Shown piece by piece: positions 42,429 to 50,177 of a DNA stretch of 64,000 bases (position 1 is its first letter; each line of letters opens with the position of its first letter). A program made the position numbers and the translations under genes. Below the pieces are notes generated by a model. That model had not been told where the DNA came from, made no database searches, and was given only the letters and a program-made list of their open reading frames with translations. The stretch spans positions 62,001-126,000 of the forward strand of contig JALCCG010000002.1 in NCBI GenBank assembly GCA_023212695.1, given 5' to 3'. The DNA comes from Sporisorium sorghi (lineage: Eukaryota > Basidiomycota > Ustilaginomycetes > Ustilaginales > Ustilaginaceae).

Positions 42429-43025
42429 TCAGGCCAAGGACTTCATCCTGAATCCCTCGAGCATTCCTGTTATCACATCCATCGTTTCCTGGAGGCCTCC
42501 AGCCGTTTCCGGCATCTGTGCGATCCATAGCGAGCATTCATTTAACGCCCCTGACAAGGCATGGGTTAATGCATCCACAGGAACCGGCTTCAGAATTCCC
42601 TGCTCCTGCATCAAGACCAGCTGCTCTCTCAGATGAGTCATCGAATTCTGCTCGTCCATCTCGCGCCAAGCCTCCCAGCCCACAACACTGGGACCGTCAA
42701 TAAGCATGATCCGCTTGTTTTGCGGTTCTACCACGGCAGTGATAAAGGCACGACAGCCAAGCAGCAGCTGATTCCAAGGATCCTCTGAGCTAGTCGCTTC
42801 CTGTTCTACCCGATCTGCAATTTCCGTTTGCACTAACTCAAGCACGGCAAGGAATAAACCTTGTTTATTCTTAAAATGATGGTACAGCGCGCCGCGAGTA
42901 ACCTTGGCTTCGTCAGCAACCTCCTCCAGTGCTGTATTCGCATAACCCTTATCCGTAAAGTGGGCTCTGGCTACCTTCAGCAGCAGTTGAATGGTCCCAT
43001 GGGTCTCGCTTTTGCTTCTTCTCAT
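42429..43025 (-). CDS. TetR/AcrR-family repressor
   Basis: 198 residues. N-terminal HTH: LLKVARAHFTDKGYANTALEEVADEAKVTRGALYHHFKNKQGLFLAVL, near consensus. The C-terminal ligand domain is typical of TetR_C-type proteins and ends GFRMKSLA. It is transcribed in the same direction as and 145 bp behind the VOC gene, whose promoter carries a 21-bp palindrome that this repressor probably binds. The inducer is unknown. Confidence 0.9.
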   Translation of the reverse strand: MRRSKSETHGTIQLLLKVARAHFTDKGYANTALEEVADEAKVTRGALYHHFKNKQGLFLAVLELVQTEIADRVEQEATSSEDPWNQLLLGCRAFITAVVEPQNKRIMLIDGPSVVGWEAWREMDEQNSMTHLREQLVLMQEQGILKPVPVDALTHALSGALNECSLWIAQMPETAGGLQETMDVITGMLEGFRMKSLA

Positions 43026-43170
43026 AGTATGCAGGTTCTCTCCTATACAAAAATACTGATATTAAATTCGACGATACCAGCCCTAACACTCAGACGCAAG
43101 CGGCTTTATTACATCCGATAGAAGATATGCCAGCTCCGTTAACAAAACAATCATGCAGGGATGGACACAC

Positions 43171-43626
43171 TCATTTTCCAGCTCCGCTCTCGTCGGATGA
43201 CCATACATCCTCGTTGTACTGCTCCAGAAAGGCCTGTGAAGGCGGGATGATCTTGATAACATCGATGAGCACCCCATTCGGGTCGCTGGTAATGAAATGC
43301 CGTTGGCCAAACTCCTCGTCCCGAATATCCAGATGAAGCGGCAGCTTCTCATTTATTATAAGCCTTTCGTACTCCGCATCAACATCCGCCACCTCAAAAT
43401 TTAGAAGCAGTCCTTGTACATTCGCCTGATAAGCTGAAGGAACCGTAGGGTGATCTTTAGACAAAAAGGCGAGTTCATAGGAGTTCTTCCCTTGTTCTCC
43501 CCATTTCAGGCTTACATACCAATCGGCTTCAAAAACAATCTCAAATCCAAATAGCCGCGTGTAAAACTCTGCGCTTTCGGCTATTTGCTTTGTCATAATA
43601 ACGGGATAAAATCCTTGAAGCTTCAT
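43171..43626 (-). CDS. VOC-superfamily (glyoxalase/bleomycin-resistance-like) protein
   Basis: 151 residues with two beta-alpha-beta-beta-beta modules: [27 protein letters not shown] at the start and [18 protein letters not shown], then [25 protein letters not shown] proteins include metal-dependent lyases, dioxygenases and drug-binding proteins; the His/Glu pattern does not fix the type. GGAGATG precedes the ATG. The TetR gene lies downstream, giving a self-controlled pair that may detoxify the TetR ligand. Confidence 0.85.
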   Translation of the reverse strand: MKLQGFYPVIMTKQIAESAEFYTRLFGFEIVFEADWYVSLKWGEQGKNSYELAFLSKDHPTVPSAYQANVQGLLLNFEVADVDAEYERLIINEKLPLHLDIRDEEFGQRHFITSDPNGVLIDVIKIIPPSQAFLEQYNEDVWSSDESGAGK

Positions 43627-43661
43627 ATGGGAAACATCTCCTTATATTTGGGATGAATCCA

Positions 43662-43690
43662 ATTTAACATACATACTGTATGTATGTAAA
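43662..43690 (-). promoter_or_regulatory. VOC-TetR promoter with palindromic TetR operator in the spacer
   Basis: Leftward promoter TTTACA (complement of 43685-43690), 17 bp, TTAAAT (complement of 43662-43667). The spacer region is a 21-bp palindrome, 43667-43687, with perfect 10-base arms ACATACATAC / GTATGTATGT around one T. The size and place suit a TetR-family operator. Confidence 0.8.
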
Positions 43691-43757
43691 CAATAATTTT
43701 CAATACCTTCGCATAAAAAAAAGAACCTGCAGCGTTAACTGCAGATTCTTCTGCTTG

Positions 43758-44069
43758 CTACCACAGCAAGCTGACAGCCAATAAATTGAACAATGCAAGC
43801 GGTAATATTACATTAGGATTGGGCCCAAAGGGAGGATAACCGGGATAGAATCCTCTGTTTCCTTGTTCTACAAGAATGTACACATTCTTTGCATCTACAT
43901 TAATGACTGTACCTTCAAAAGCTTCATCATCCATCGTATGGACTCTTACCTTGCGATTCATGACATTTTTCATGGCTGCATGAGCGTTTTCTCTATGCTT
44001 CTTCATGGAATGCACCAACTGATGGTCACATTGAAACAGCATTTGCTGTTGATTGGTATAATTGTTCAT
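43758..44069 (-). CDS. Small protein with Sm-like beta segment, unknown function
   Basis: 103 residues. Residues 36-70 (NRKVRVHTMDDEAFEGTVINVDAKNVYILVE) look like the five-strand Sm/LSM or YlxS-type barrel motif in which a small domain binds RNA or a partner. A Gln-rich helical N-terminus precedes it; the C-terminus is Gly/Pro/Tyr-rich (RGFYPGYPPFGPNP) and ends in a short hydrophobic stretch (ILPLALFNLLAVSLLW). Similar small proteins with a Gly-Tyr-Pro tail are often sporulation or envelope-associated in this group, but this is a guess. AAGGAGGAG precedes the ATG. It stands alone. Confidence 0.65.
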   Translation of the reverse strand: MNNYTNQQQMLFQCDHQLVHSMKKHRENAHAAMKNVMNRKVRVHTMDDEAFEGTVINVDAKNVYILVEQGNRGFYPGYPPFGPNPNVILPLALFNLLAVSLLW

Positions 44070-44205
44070 GATGCTCCTCCTTCATTATCTTCTAATCGCA
44101 TTGTATGCAAACGGCCCGCCAAGGGTGTTCGCCTACCTGCTATTCCCGTTTAATCCATGCCAAATACGGGTATAGTACAACCAAATATAAGGAGGGCAGA
44201 ACATC

Positions 44206-44487
44206 ATGGATAAACAAAGTATACAGGCTAGAACCGGAGGTTTTTTTCTTGAAGATAACGGAAAAACAGTAGCGGAAATCTCCTACTCCCCTCAAGGAGA
44301 AGGTGTGATCAGCATCGACCATACCTATATTTCACCAGGTCTTCGGGGACAAGGGCTTGCAGACGAGCTTGTCCGCAAGGTCATAGATTATGCGCGCGAG
44401 GAAGAGCTGAAAATCATCCCCGCCTGCTCCTATGCCGGGCATTATTTTGACAAAAACCTGGACGATCGCGTATTGCTCTACAAATAG
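44206..44487 (+). CDS. Small GNAT-family N-acetyltransferase (YjdJ type)
   Basis: 93 residues, the full length of the short GNAT_YjdJ-like family. ISIDHTYISPGLRGQGLADELVRKVIDYAREEELKIIPACSYAGHYF holds motif A (RGQGLA) and the conserved PxCxY region. Related to eukaryotic NATD1; substrate unknown. AAGGAGG precedes the ATG at 44206. Monocistronic; a hairpin follows at 44567. Confidence 0.88.
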   Translation: MDKQSIQARTGGFFLEDNGKTVAEISYSPQGEGVISIDHTYISPGLRGQGLADELVRKVIDYAREEELKIIPACSYAGHYFDKNLDDRVLLYK

Positions 44488-44566
44488 CCTCCGGATCGGA
44501 ACAGCATCCTATCCTATTATATTTCATTGAGAACGGATCTACCTTTTAGCTCGACCTTAGGACCTT

Positions 44567-44605
44567 AGCCAGCCATAAGATTGCTTCTCTTATCGGTTGG
44601 CTTTC
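44567..44605 (+). terminator. Hairpin after the small GNAT gene
   Basis: AGCCAGCCATAAGA pairs with TCTTATCGGTTGGCT (one bulge, one G-U) and is followed by TTC. It lies about 80 bp after the stop and upstream of the histidine kinase promoter. Confidence 0.55.
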
Positions 44606-44720
44606 ATATGTCCATTATTTCCAAGTTCATATTGAAATTTGGGAATATCTATTGCGATAGAGTGATCCTATCCACTATGATCAGATGGTATAAGCTTAGC
44701 TCAGGGAGGCAACTGATATC

Positions 44721-47700
44721 ATGACGCACGCAGCGGAAGATTGGGTCTGGGAACAGATGTTTAACAAGCTGCCCCTCGGGGCAATCCTGATTTCTGCGGT
44801 TGACGAGCAGGTAGTTAAGGTCAACGACCGGTTCTGCGAACTTATCGAATCGGAGCGTTCTGCACTGCTGCAGCGCAAACCTTCCGAAATCCAAGTGCTA
44901 TCCGACCTATCCATCAACCAAACCCTACAATCTTTAACTAATGACAGAACATCCCGTCTAAAAAAAGATTCTTTTTTCATTCGTCAGGATGGCAGCAGAT
45001 TTTCGGTATCCGTGGATATATCGCTGCTTGAGCATCCTTCACCTGGAGAGGCTCCGTGGATATTATGCTGTCTTGGACAAGAAACGGTCCAGGAAGTAAC
45101 TTCTCTGCCGGTCATCAAGAATGATGAATTGCTTGCACTCATCTTCAAGAGCGGACAAGATCTAATTTCCATTAGCAGCGAAGACGGAATCATTGAATAC
45201 ATCTCACCCTCTGCAACAGACATACTTGGCTATACCCAGGAGGAAATGACTGGGAAGCATCGAGCAGCCTTCTATCATGAAGTTGATTCTGAACAAATGA
45301 AGGAACCCGGAAAGCTATTTTCGGATGACCATAGTTTCATACGCCGTATCCGCCATAAGAATGGCCATTATTTATGGTTTGAAACGTCCTTCCAGCTGAT
45401 ACGGGGAACGAAAGGCGAGATTTCGAAAGTCCTTGCCATCGCGCGCAACATAACCAAGCGTAAAATCGATGAGGATACATTAGCCCAGGCGCAGCGAATC
45501 GCCAAGATCGGCTCCTGGCGTTGGGATTTGATCACGCATACGTTAACCTACAGCGAGGAAATGAGGCGAATCTATGGATACCAGATCAGCACCATCGAAT
45601 CAAATCATGATTCACTGCTGGCAATGGTCATACCGGAAGACCGCGAACGCGTAGAGTCCATCGTAAGAAAAGCTCTTGTCGGTACAGCCGATGAAGTCAT
45701 CTATCGGATCAAGCTTCATGACGGACATATTCGGACGATCCGAGCGCAGTGGGAGGTCTCCGTTACGAACGATGGCAGGCCCATTGAGATGGTGGGTATG
45801 GCCCAGGATATTACCGAGCAGGTATTGATTGAACAGCAGTCGCTGGACAATGAGAACAAGTACAAGCTCATCACCGAAAACTCGCTTGATTTTATATCGA
45901 GAAGTACCATCGAATGTTCAACATTTTTATACTGCTCCCCCTCCTGTTATTCTCTCCTCGGGTATCGTCCGGAAGAGATGGTGGGTACGAGTGCTTTTGA
46001 TTACGTGTACGCCGAGGATATTCCCTCGCTTCAGGAGTATTTTAGCAGCTGCCTGGTCGGGAAATTGCTCACACCGATCACCTTCCGCTATATACATAAG
46101 GATGGCAGGCACATCTGGTTTGAAGTCAATTGCAAGTACATTAGCACGCAGGACAATCAGAGGAACGAGATTATCTCGATTGCCCGCGACATATCCGAAC
46201 GCAAAATGATGGAATTTAAACTAAAGGAGAATGAACAGCGCTACCGCTCTCTTTTTGAATACAATCCATCTGCCGTTTACTCCATGAATCTGGACGGCGA
46301 TTATTTAACGGCCAACCACAACCTGCAGGAGCTGACGGGTTATACATTGGACGAATTAGTCGGCATGTATTTCGGACCGATTGTAGCGGAAAAAGATATG
46401 GCTCGCACGCTGTACCATTTTAACCTGGCGAAGGAAGGCAGACCACAAAGCTATGATCTGACCATTATTCATAAGGACGGCCATCCCATCGAGATCAATA
46501 CCATTAACATTCCGATTTTTGTAGATGATGAAGTGGTTGGCGTCTATGGCATTACAAGGGATATTACCGAACGTATACGCACCATGGAAGAGATCAAGAA
46601 ACTCAGCCGGGAGTTATCCCTGCTGCTTAACACGGTATCCGAGGGGATTATTGGACTGGATATTCACGGTCAGGTCGCATTCATCAATCCGGCTGGTGCA
46701 GCCATGCTTGATTACGAGCCCCTTACCACCATCGGGAGACCCTGTGATCAGATTGTAAAAGAGATTCGCCATGACGGCACCTTCTATCGGGGCGAGGATT
46801 CCCCTCTTGTACAGGCTGTCAGGCAGGGAACTCCGCTGTCAAGAGCCGAGATCGTACTCTGGCGCGGAGATGGCACCAGCTTTCTTGCAGATTACCAGGT
46901 CAATCCGATCTGGGATCAGGGTGAACGCAAGGGCGCTGTCATGGTGTTCCGCGATATCACCGACGAAAAAGAAATCATCCGGGCTAAGGAGAATGCTGAA
47001 CGAGCCGATCAAGCAAAAACGGAGTTTTTGACCATGATGAGCCATGAGCTGCGAACACCGATGAACGGAATTATCGGCATGATTGAACTGTTGAAGACAA
47101 CCGAGCTCGATGAGGATCAGCGTAATTACACGGACATTCTCATGGAAAGCAGTGGCTCCCTGCTGCACATTCTGAACGAGATCCTGGATTTCAGCAAAAT
47201 CGAAACCGGCAATATGACCCTCAATTCTGAGCCGATCGATGTACAAGCTTTGCTTGAGAGCATTGTCGATTTATTCTCGGCCAAGGCCAAGGAAAAAGGT
47301 TTGTTGCTATCGTGCAGCATAAACACCACGGTTCCCGATGTGATCATCGGCGATGGCTTGCGATTGCGGCAAGTGCTTGTTAATCTGATCAGCAATGCAA
47401 TCAAATTTACAAATGAGGGCAGCATCTCGATGAGTGTCGAGGGATTGCACAGAACGGGAACTCAGGAGTTCACCCTTGCTTTCCAAGTGAAAGACACCGG
47501 AATCGGCATACCGGCCGAGCAGCAGCATCAGCTGTTCATGTCATTCTCTCAGCTTCATCCCTCCCTGAATCGTAAATATGGCGGGACTGGACTAGGGCTC
47601 GCCATAAGCAAAAAGCTGGTCGAGTTAATGGGTGGTGTCATCGGCGTTGAGAGCCGGGAGCAGCTTGGTTCCTCCTTCTACTTTACCATTCCGACACGTA

Positions 47701-47726
47701 CGCTAAATGAAGATGGATCAGGATAA
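44721..47726 (+). CDS. Multi-PAS cytoplasmic sensor histidine kinase
   Basis: 1001 residues without membrane helices. Six PAS-like modules can be marked: about 10-110, 132-255, 257-370 (PAS_3 style, IAKIGSWRWDLITHTLTYSEEM), 375-495, 500-620 and 628-745. Between them lie PAC-type ends (VLAIARNITKRK, GMAQDITEQV, SIARDISERK, GITRDITERI, VFRDITDEKE). The kinase core follows: H box FLTMMSHELRTPMNGIIG with His near 775, N box LRLRQVLVNLISNAIKF, G1 KDTGIGIPAEQ, G2 GGTGLGLAISK. There is no receiver domain and no response regulator gene next to it, so it is an orphan kinase. GGGAGG lies 11 bases before the ATG. The signals sensed are unknown. Confidence 0.92.
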   Translation: MTHAAEDWVWEQMFNKLPLGAILISAVDEQVVKVNDRFCELIESERSALLQRKPSEIQVLSDLSINQTLQSLTNDRTSRLKKDSFFIRQDGSRFSVSVDISLLEHPSPGEAPWILCCLGQETVQEVTSLPVIKNDELLALIFKSGQDLISISSEDGIIEYISPSATDILGYTQEEMTGKHRAAFYHEVDSEQMKEPGKLFSDDHSFIRRIRHKNGHYLWFETSFQLIRGTKGEISKVLAIARNITKRKIDEDTLAQAQRIAKIGSWRWDLITHTLTYSEEMRRIYGYQISTIESNHDSLLAMVIPEDRERVESIVRKALVGTADEVIYRIKLHDGHIRTIRAQWEVSVTNDGRPIEMVGMAQDITEQVLIEQQSLDNENKYKLITENSLDFISRSTIECSTFLYCSPSCYSLLGYRPEEMVGTSAFDYVYAEDIPSLQEYFSSCLVGKLLTPITFRYIHKDGRHIWFEVNCKYISTQDNQRNEIISIARDISERKMMEFKLKENEQRYRSLFEYNPSAVYSMNLDGDYLTANHNLQELTGYTLDELVGMYFGPIVAEKDMARTLYHFNLAKEGRPQSYDLTIIHKDGHPIEINTINIPIFVDDEVVGVYGITRDITERIRTMEEIKKLSRELSLLLNTVSEGIIGLDIHGQVAFINPAGAAMLDYEPLTTIGRPCDQIVKEIRHDGTFYRGEDSPLVQAVRQGTPLSRAEIVLWRGDGTSFLADYQVNPIWDQGERKGAVMVFRDITDEKEIIRAKENAERADQAKTEFLTMMSHELRTPMNGIIGMIELLKTTELDEDQRNYTDILMESSGSLLHILNEILDFSKIETGNMTLNSEPIDVQALLESIVDLFSAKAKEKGLLLSCSINTTVPDVIIGDGLRLRQVLVNLISNAIKFTNEGSISMSVEGLHRTGTQEFTLAFQVKDTGIGIPAEQQHQLFMSFSQLHPSLNRKYGGTGLGLAISKKLVELMGGVIGVESREQLGSSFYFTIPTRTLNEDGSG

Positions 47727-47759
47727 GTAATATGAGGACTTATTGTCTCCATCCGTACA

Positions 47760-47803
47760 AAAAGGGTGATCTACAGCCAATGCAGGCTGTGGACCACCCT
47801 TTT
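47760..47803. terminator. Bidirectional terminator between the kinase and pepF genes
   Basis: AAAAGGGTG...ACAGCC / GGCTGT...CACCCTTTT forms a long interrupted stem with T-runs on both strands, placed between the two convergent stops. Confidence 0.85.
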
Positions 47804-47824
47804 GTTCAATGAGCGAATATCGCT

Positions 47825-49624
47825 CTACTCGTATAAGGATTCCAGCTCGTCTACCAGAGTTCCTACATAAGCTACCGCTTTGGAAATCGGCTCGGACGTG
47901 GACATGTCCACACCTGCCATCGCCATCAATTCCAGCGGGCTCTTGCTGCCTCCGGCTTTGAGAACCTGAAGCCAGCGGTCTACGGCCGGCTGCCCTTCCT
48001 CACGAATCAGCTGCGCTGCCGCTGTTGAAGCAGTCAATCCCGCTGCATACGTATACGGATAAAGCCCCATATAATAATGCGGTTGTCGCATCCAGGTAAG
48101 TTTTGCGCCTTCATCCAGCTCCACTGCGTCTCCCCAGAAGTCCGAGAGCACCGCACCCTTAAGCTCAGACAGCTTATCTGCCGTAATCGGCTCATCCGCC
48201 ATCGCATGACGGTATACCCTTCTCTGCATCTCCGCTTCGAGAAGATGTGTCACATAATTATGATAGTACGTGCTCAGCAGTTGAAGAATGATCCACCGGC
48301 GCATCCGCTTATCCTCGGATTGACTGAGCAAGTGATCTGCCAGCAGCAGCTCGTTCATCGTTGAAGGTGCTTCGATGAAATACATCGAAGGACGGGCATT
48401 CGTGATGCTCTGATTATGGGCAGCCAGCATCAAATGACCTGCATGCCCAACCTCATGCGCCAGCGTAAAGGCATTTCGCATATTGTCCGCCCATGCCATC
48501 AGAATATAGGAATGCACACCGTAAACGGAGGAACAGAAGGCACCCGTGGATTTACCGATATTGTCGGCGTAATCCACCCAGCGCTTGGTGAACGTTGACT
48601 CAACGATCTCACCGTATTCCGGCCCAAGAACCGACAGCGCTTGAGAGATGGTCGAGCAAGCCTCTTCATAGGTTACGCTTGGATTAAAATCCGGATCCAT
48701 CGGTGCTTTCAGATCGCAGAACAGCATTTGATCAAGTCCCAGCACACGCTTCTTCAGCTTCATGAGCCTCCGCATATGAGGAGCAAGCTCCGTCAGGATG
48801 GTATCATGAATATTGTTGTACATTTCCATTGTCACTTGCTGCGGCTTCAACAGCATATCCGTTACGGAGTCGTATCCGCGAAGGCGAGAAAGCACTACTT
48901 GTTTCTTCACTTCCGTGGCGTAGGCTTCAGCAAATGTATGACGAGAGCCGTGCAATGATTTCGAGAATGAAGCAAAGGCTTCACGGCGAAGCTGTGCATC
49001 CTCGGACATCTCATATGAATTCTCGTATAAACGGAACGAGACCGGCTTCGTTTCTTCGTTCACTTGGATATCATCAAAAGTCATATCCGACAGCTTGCTG
49101 CGCAGGTATATGCGGTAAGGCGAACCGAGCACCTCTCCGAGTGATGCGAGCACGCTTTCCGTCTCAGGGCTCAGGCGGTGCGGCTTGGATTCCAGCAGCA
49201 GATTCAAGCTTAGGGCGTAAGGGGCGAGCCCCTGGTTGTTTGTTATGTACTGATCGATAATCCCTTCTTCAAGATCCAGCAGCTCCGATTCAATGAATGT
49301 CAGGGAGGACTGGATGCGGGATAACACATCACCGGTTTTCGCCGAATTTGCCAAATTAAGCGGGTTGGTTCCATCTTCGGATTGTCGAAGTCTGGCATAT
49401 GCCCCGACTTTGCTGATGCTCTCCATTAAAACTTCCTGTTCGTTCAGGCATTCCAGAAGAACAGAGGCACCTTCACCCAGCTTGCCTTTAAATCTTGTCA
49501 ATTCAGCGGCCTGCGATTCAAGCGCTTTTAAACCCGCTTCAAATTCGTCTTGCGAGACAAATAAATCATCCAGATTCCAGGTAGCTTCAATCGGAACCTC
49601 ACTACGTTTCAGCATTTTTCCCAT
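47825..49624 (-). CDS. pepF: Oligoendopeptidase F
   Basis: 599 residues, the normal length of this M3B zinc metallopeptidase, which cleaves short peptides in the cytoplasm. The zinc motif HEVGH is in AFTLAHEVGHAGHLMLAAHN near residue 388, and the third ligand Glu lies in the family segment AYFIEAPSTMNELLLADHLL (written here MYFIEAPSTMNE). The N-terminal helical domain begins LKRSEVPIEATWNLDDLF, as usual. GAGGAG precedes the ATG at 49624. Monocistronic and convergent with the histidine kinase. Confidence 0.95.
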   Translation of the reverse strand: MGKMLKRSEVPIEATWNLDDLFVSQDEFEAGLKALESQAAELTRFKGKLGEGASVLLECLNEQEVLMESISKVGAYARLRQSEDGTNPLNLANSAKTGDVLSRIQSSLTFIESELLDLEEGIIDQYITNNQGLAPYALSLNLLLESKPHRLSPETESVLASLGEVLGSPYRIYLRSKLSDMTFDDIQVNEETKPVSFRLYENSYEMSEDAQLRREAFASFSKSLHGSRHTFAEAYATEVKKQVVLSRLRGYDSVTDMLLKPQQVTMEMYNNIHDTILTELAPHMRRLMKLKKRVLGLDQMLFCDLKAPMDPDFNPSVTYEEACSTISQALSVLGPEYGEIVESTFTKRWVDYADNIGKSTGAFCSSVYGVHSYILMAWADNMRNAFTLAHEVGHAGHLMLAAHNQSITNARPSMYFIEAPSTMNELLLADHLLSQSEDKRMRRWIILQLLSTYYHNYVTHLLEAEMQRRVYRHAMADEPITADKLSELKGAVLSDFWGDAVELDEGAKLTWMRQPHYYMGLYPYTYAAGLTASTAAAQLIREEGQPAVDRWLQVLKAGGSKSPLELMAMAGVDMSTSEPISKAVAYVGTLVDELESLYE

Positions 49625-49806
49625 GGAAACAGCTCCTCATGTCTTATAATCTCATGACCACATATTCCTCACTAAATATTAGTAAAAGAATAACAATTCC
49701 ATCATATCACAGTTTATTTCTGGAGCGTATCCGATTTTCCATCTTGACTTCTGGACCTGTTTATGGATATAGTTATCCCATACTCTGATCTAAAGGAGAG
49801 ATTTTG

Positions 49807-49830
49807 ATGTCGGTGGTCGTTCTTAACTAA
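49807..49830 (+). CDS. Candidate seven-codon leader peptide MSVVVLN
   Basis: AAAGGAGAG at 49792-49800 lies seven bases before this ATG, an excellent ribosome site. The reading frame is MSVVVLN then TAA. Codons 5-7 and the stop coincide with the left arm of the 12-bp inverted repeat, so a ribosome paused on the last codons would hide that arm from its partner 93 bases downstream. This geometry is that of ribosome-controlled attenuators; the peptide itself is not one I recognise. Confidence 0.5.
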   Translation: MSVVVLN

Positions 49831-49985
49831 CCAAATTTCATATGGATCGAAATGTAAAATTATGGACATTCCCTGCTTAGGGCTATGTTTATTTTTTGAT
49901 GGTTATTCATTTCGTCCGTTGAATTAGTTAAGAACTGCGGATATCAATTGAAGCCCCTTTGGGTTTATTCCGATATGATATGGTG

Positions 49986-50014
49986 ATCCGTGCTGAGTTC
50001 AGCGCGGATTTTTT
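49986..50014 (+). terminator. First leader terminator of the MutS2-like gene
   Basis: ATCCG-TGCTGA / TCAGCG-CGGAT, an 11-bp stem with one mismatch or G-U and a two-base turn, followed by six T. Confidence 0.8.
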
Positions 50015-50089
50015 GGGTCTCCCCTCTGCTACATCAGGGGTTATTTGGAGCTATCCCATCACACCGTACCCATCAGAATAACGGCCTAT

Positions 50090-50132
50090 GGGCGGAAAGT
50101 GAACCTTAGTAGTTCACTTTCCGCCCTTTTTT
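50090..50132 (+). terminator. Second leader terminator of the MutS2-like gene
   Basis: A perfect 15-bp stem GGGCGGAAAGTGAAC / GTTCACTTTCCGCCC with a seven-base loop and six T. It ends 46 bp before the coding start, too close to serve any other gene. Confidence 0.92.
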
Positions 50133-50177
50133 GCGTTTCATGACACCCCATTTCCAGAAAAAGGAGAACCGAAAACC

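Larger units (their letters stand above)
49744..50132 (+). promoter_or_regulatory. Attenuator-type leader of the MutS2-like gene
   Basis: Promoter TTGACT (49744-49749), 18 bp, TATAGT (49768-49773). Then come a seven-codon ORF (49807-49830), a perfect 12-bp inverted repeat GTTCTTAACTAA (49819-49830) / TTAGTTAAGAAC (49924-49935), a first terminator (49986-50014), a CCCCT/AGGGG hairpin near 50021-50040, and a second, very strong terminator (50090-50132), all before the MutS2-like start at 50178. A 400-nt leader with two terminators would give little full-length mRNA unless an antitermination event occurs. The left part (49625-49740) is AT-rich and holds the pepF promoter region. Confidence 0.7.

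Noticed and set aside
41730..42451. Open frames of 65-148 codons rich in Leu, Tyr, Cys and Ser through the minisatellite
   Set aside because: They lie in all three plus frames, follow the repeat unit, have no ribosome site and no protein-like composition.
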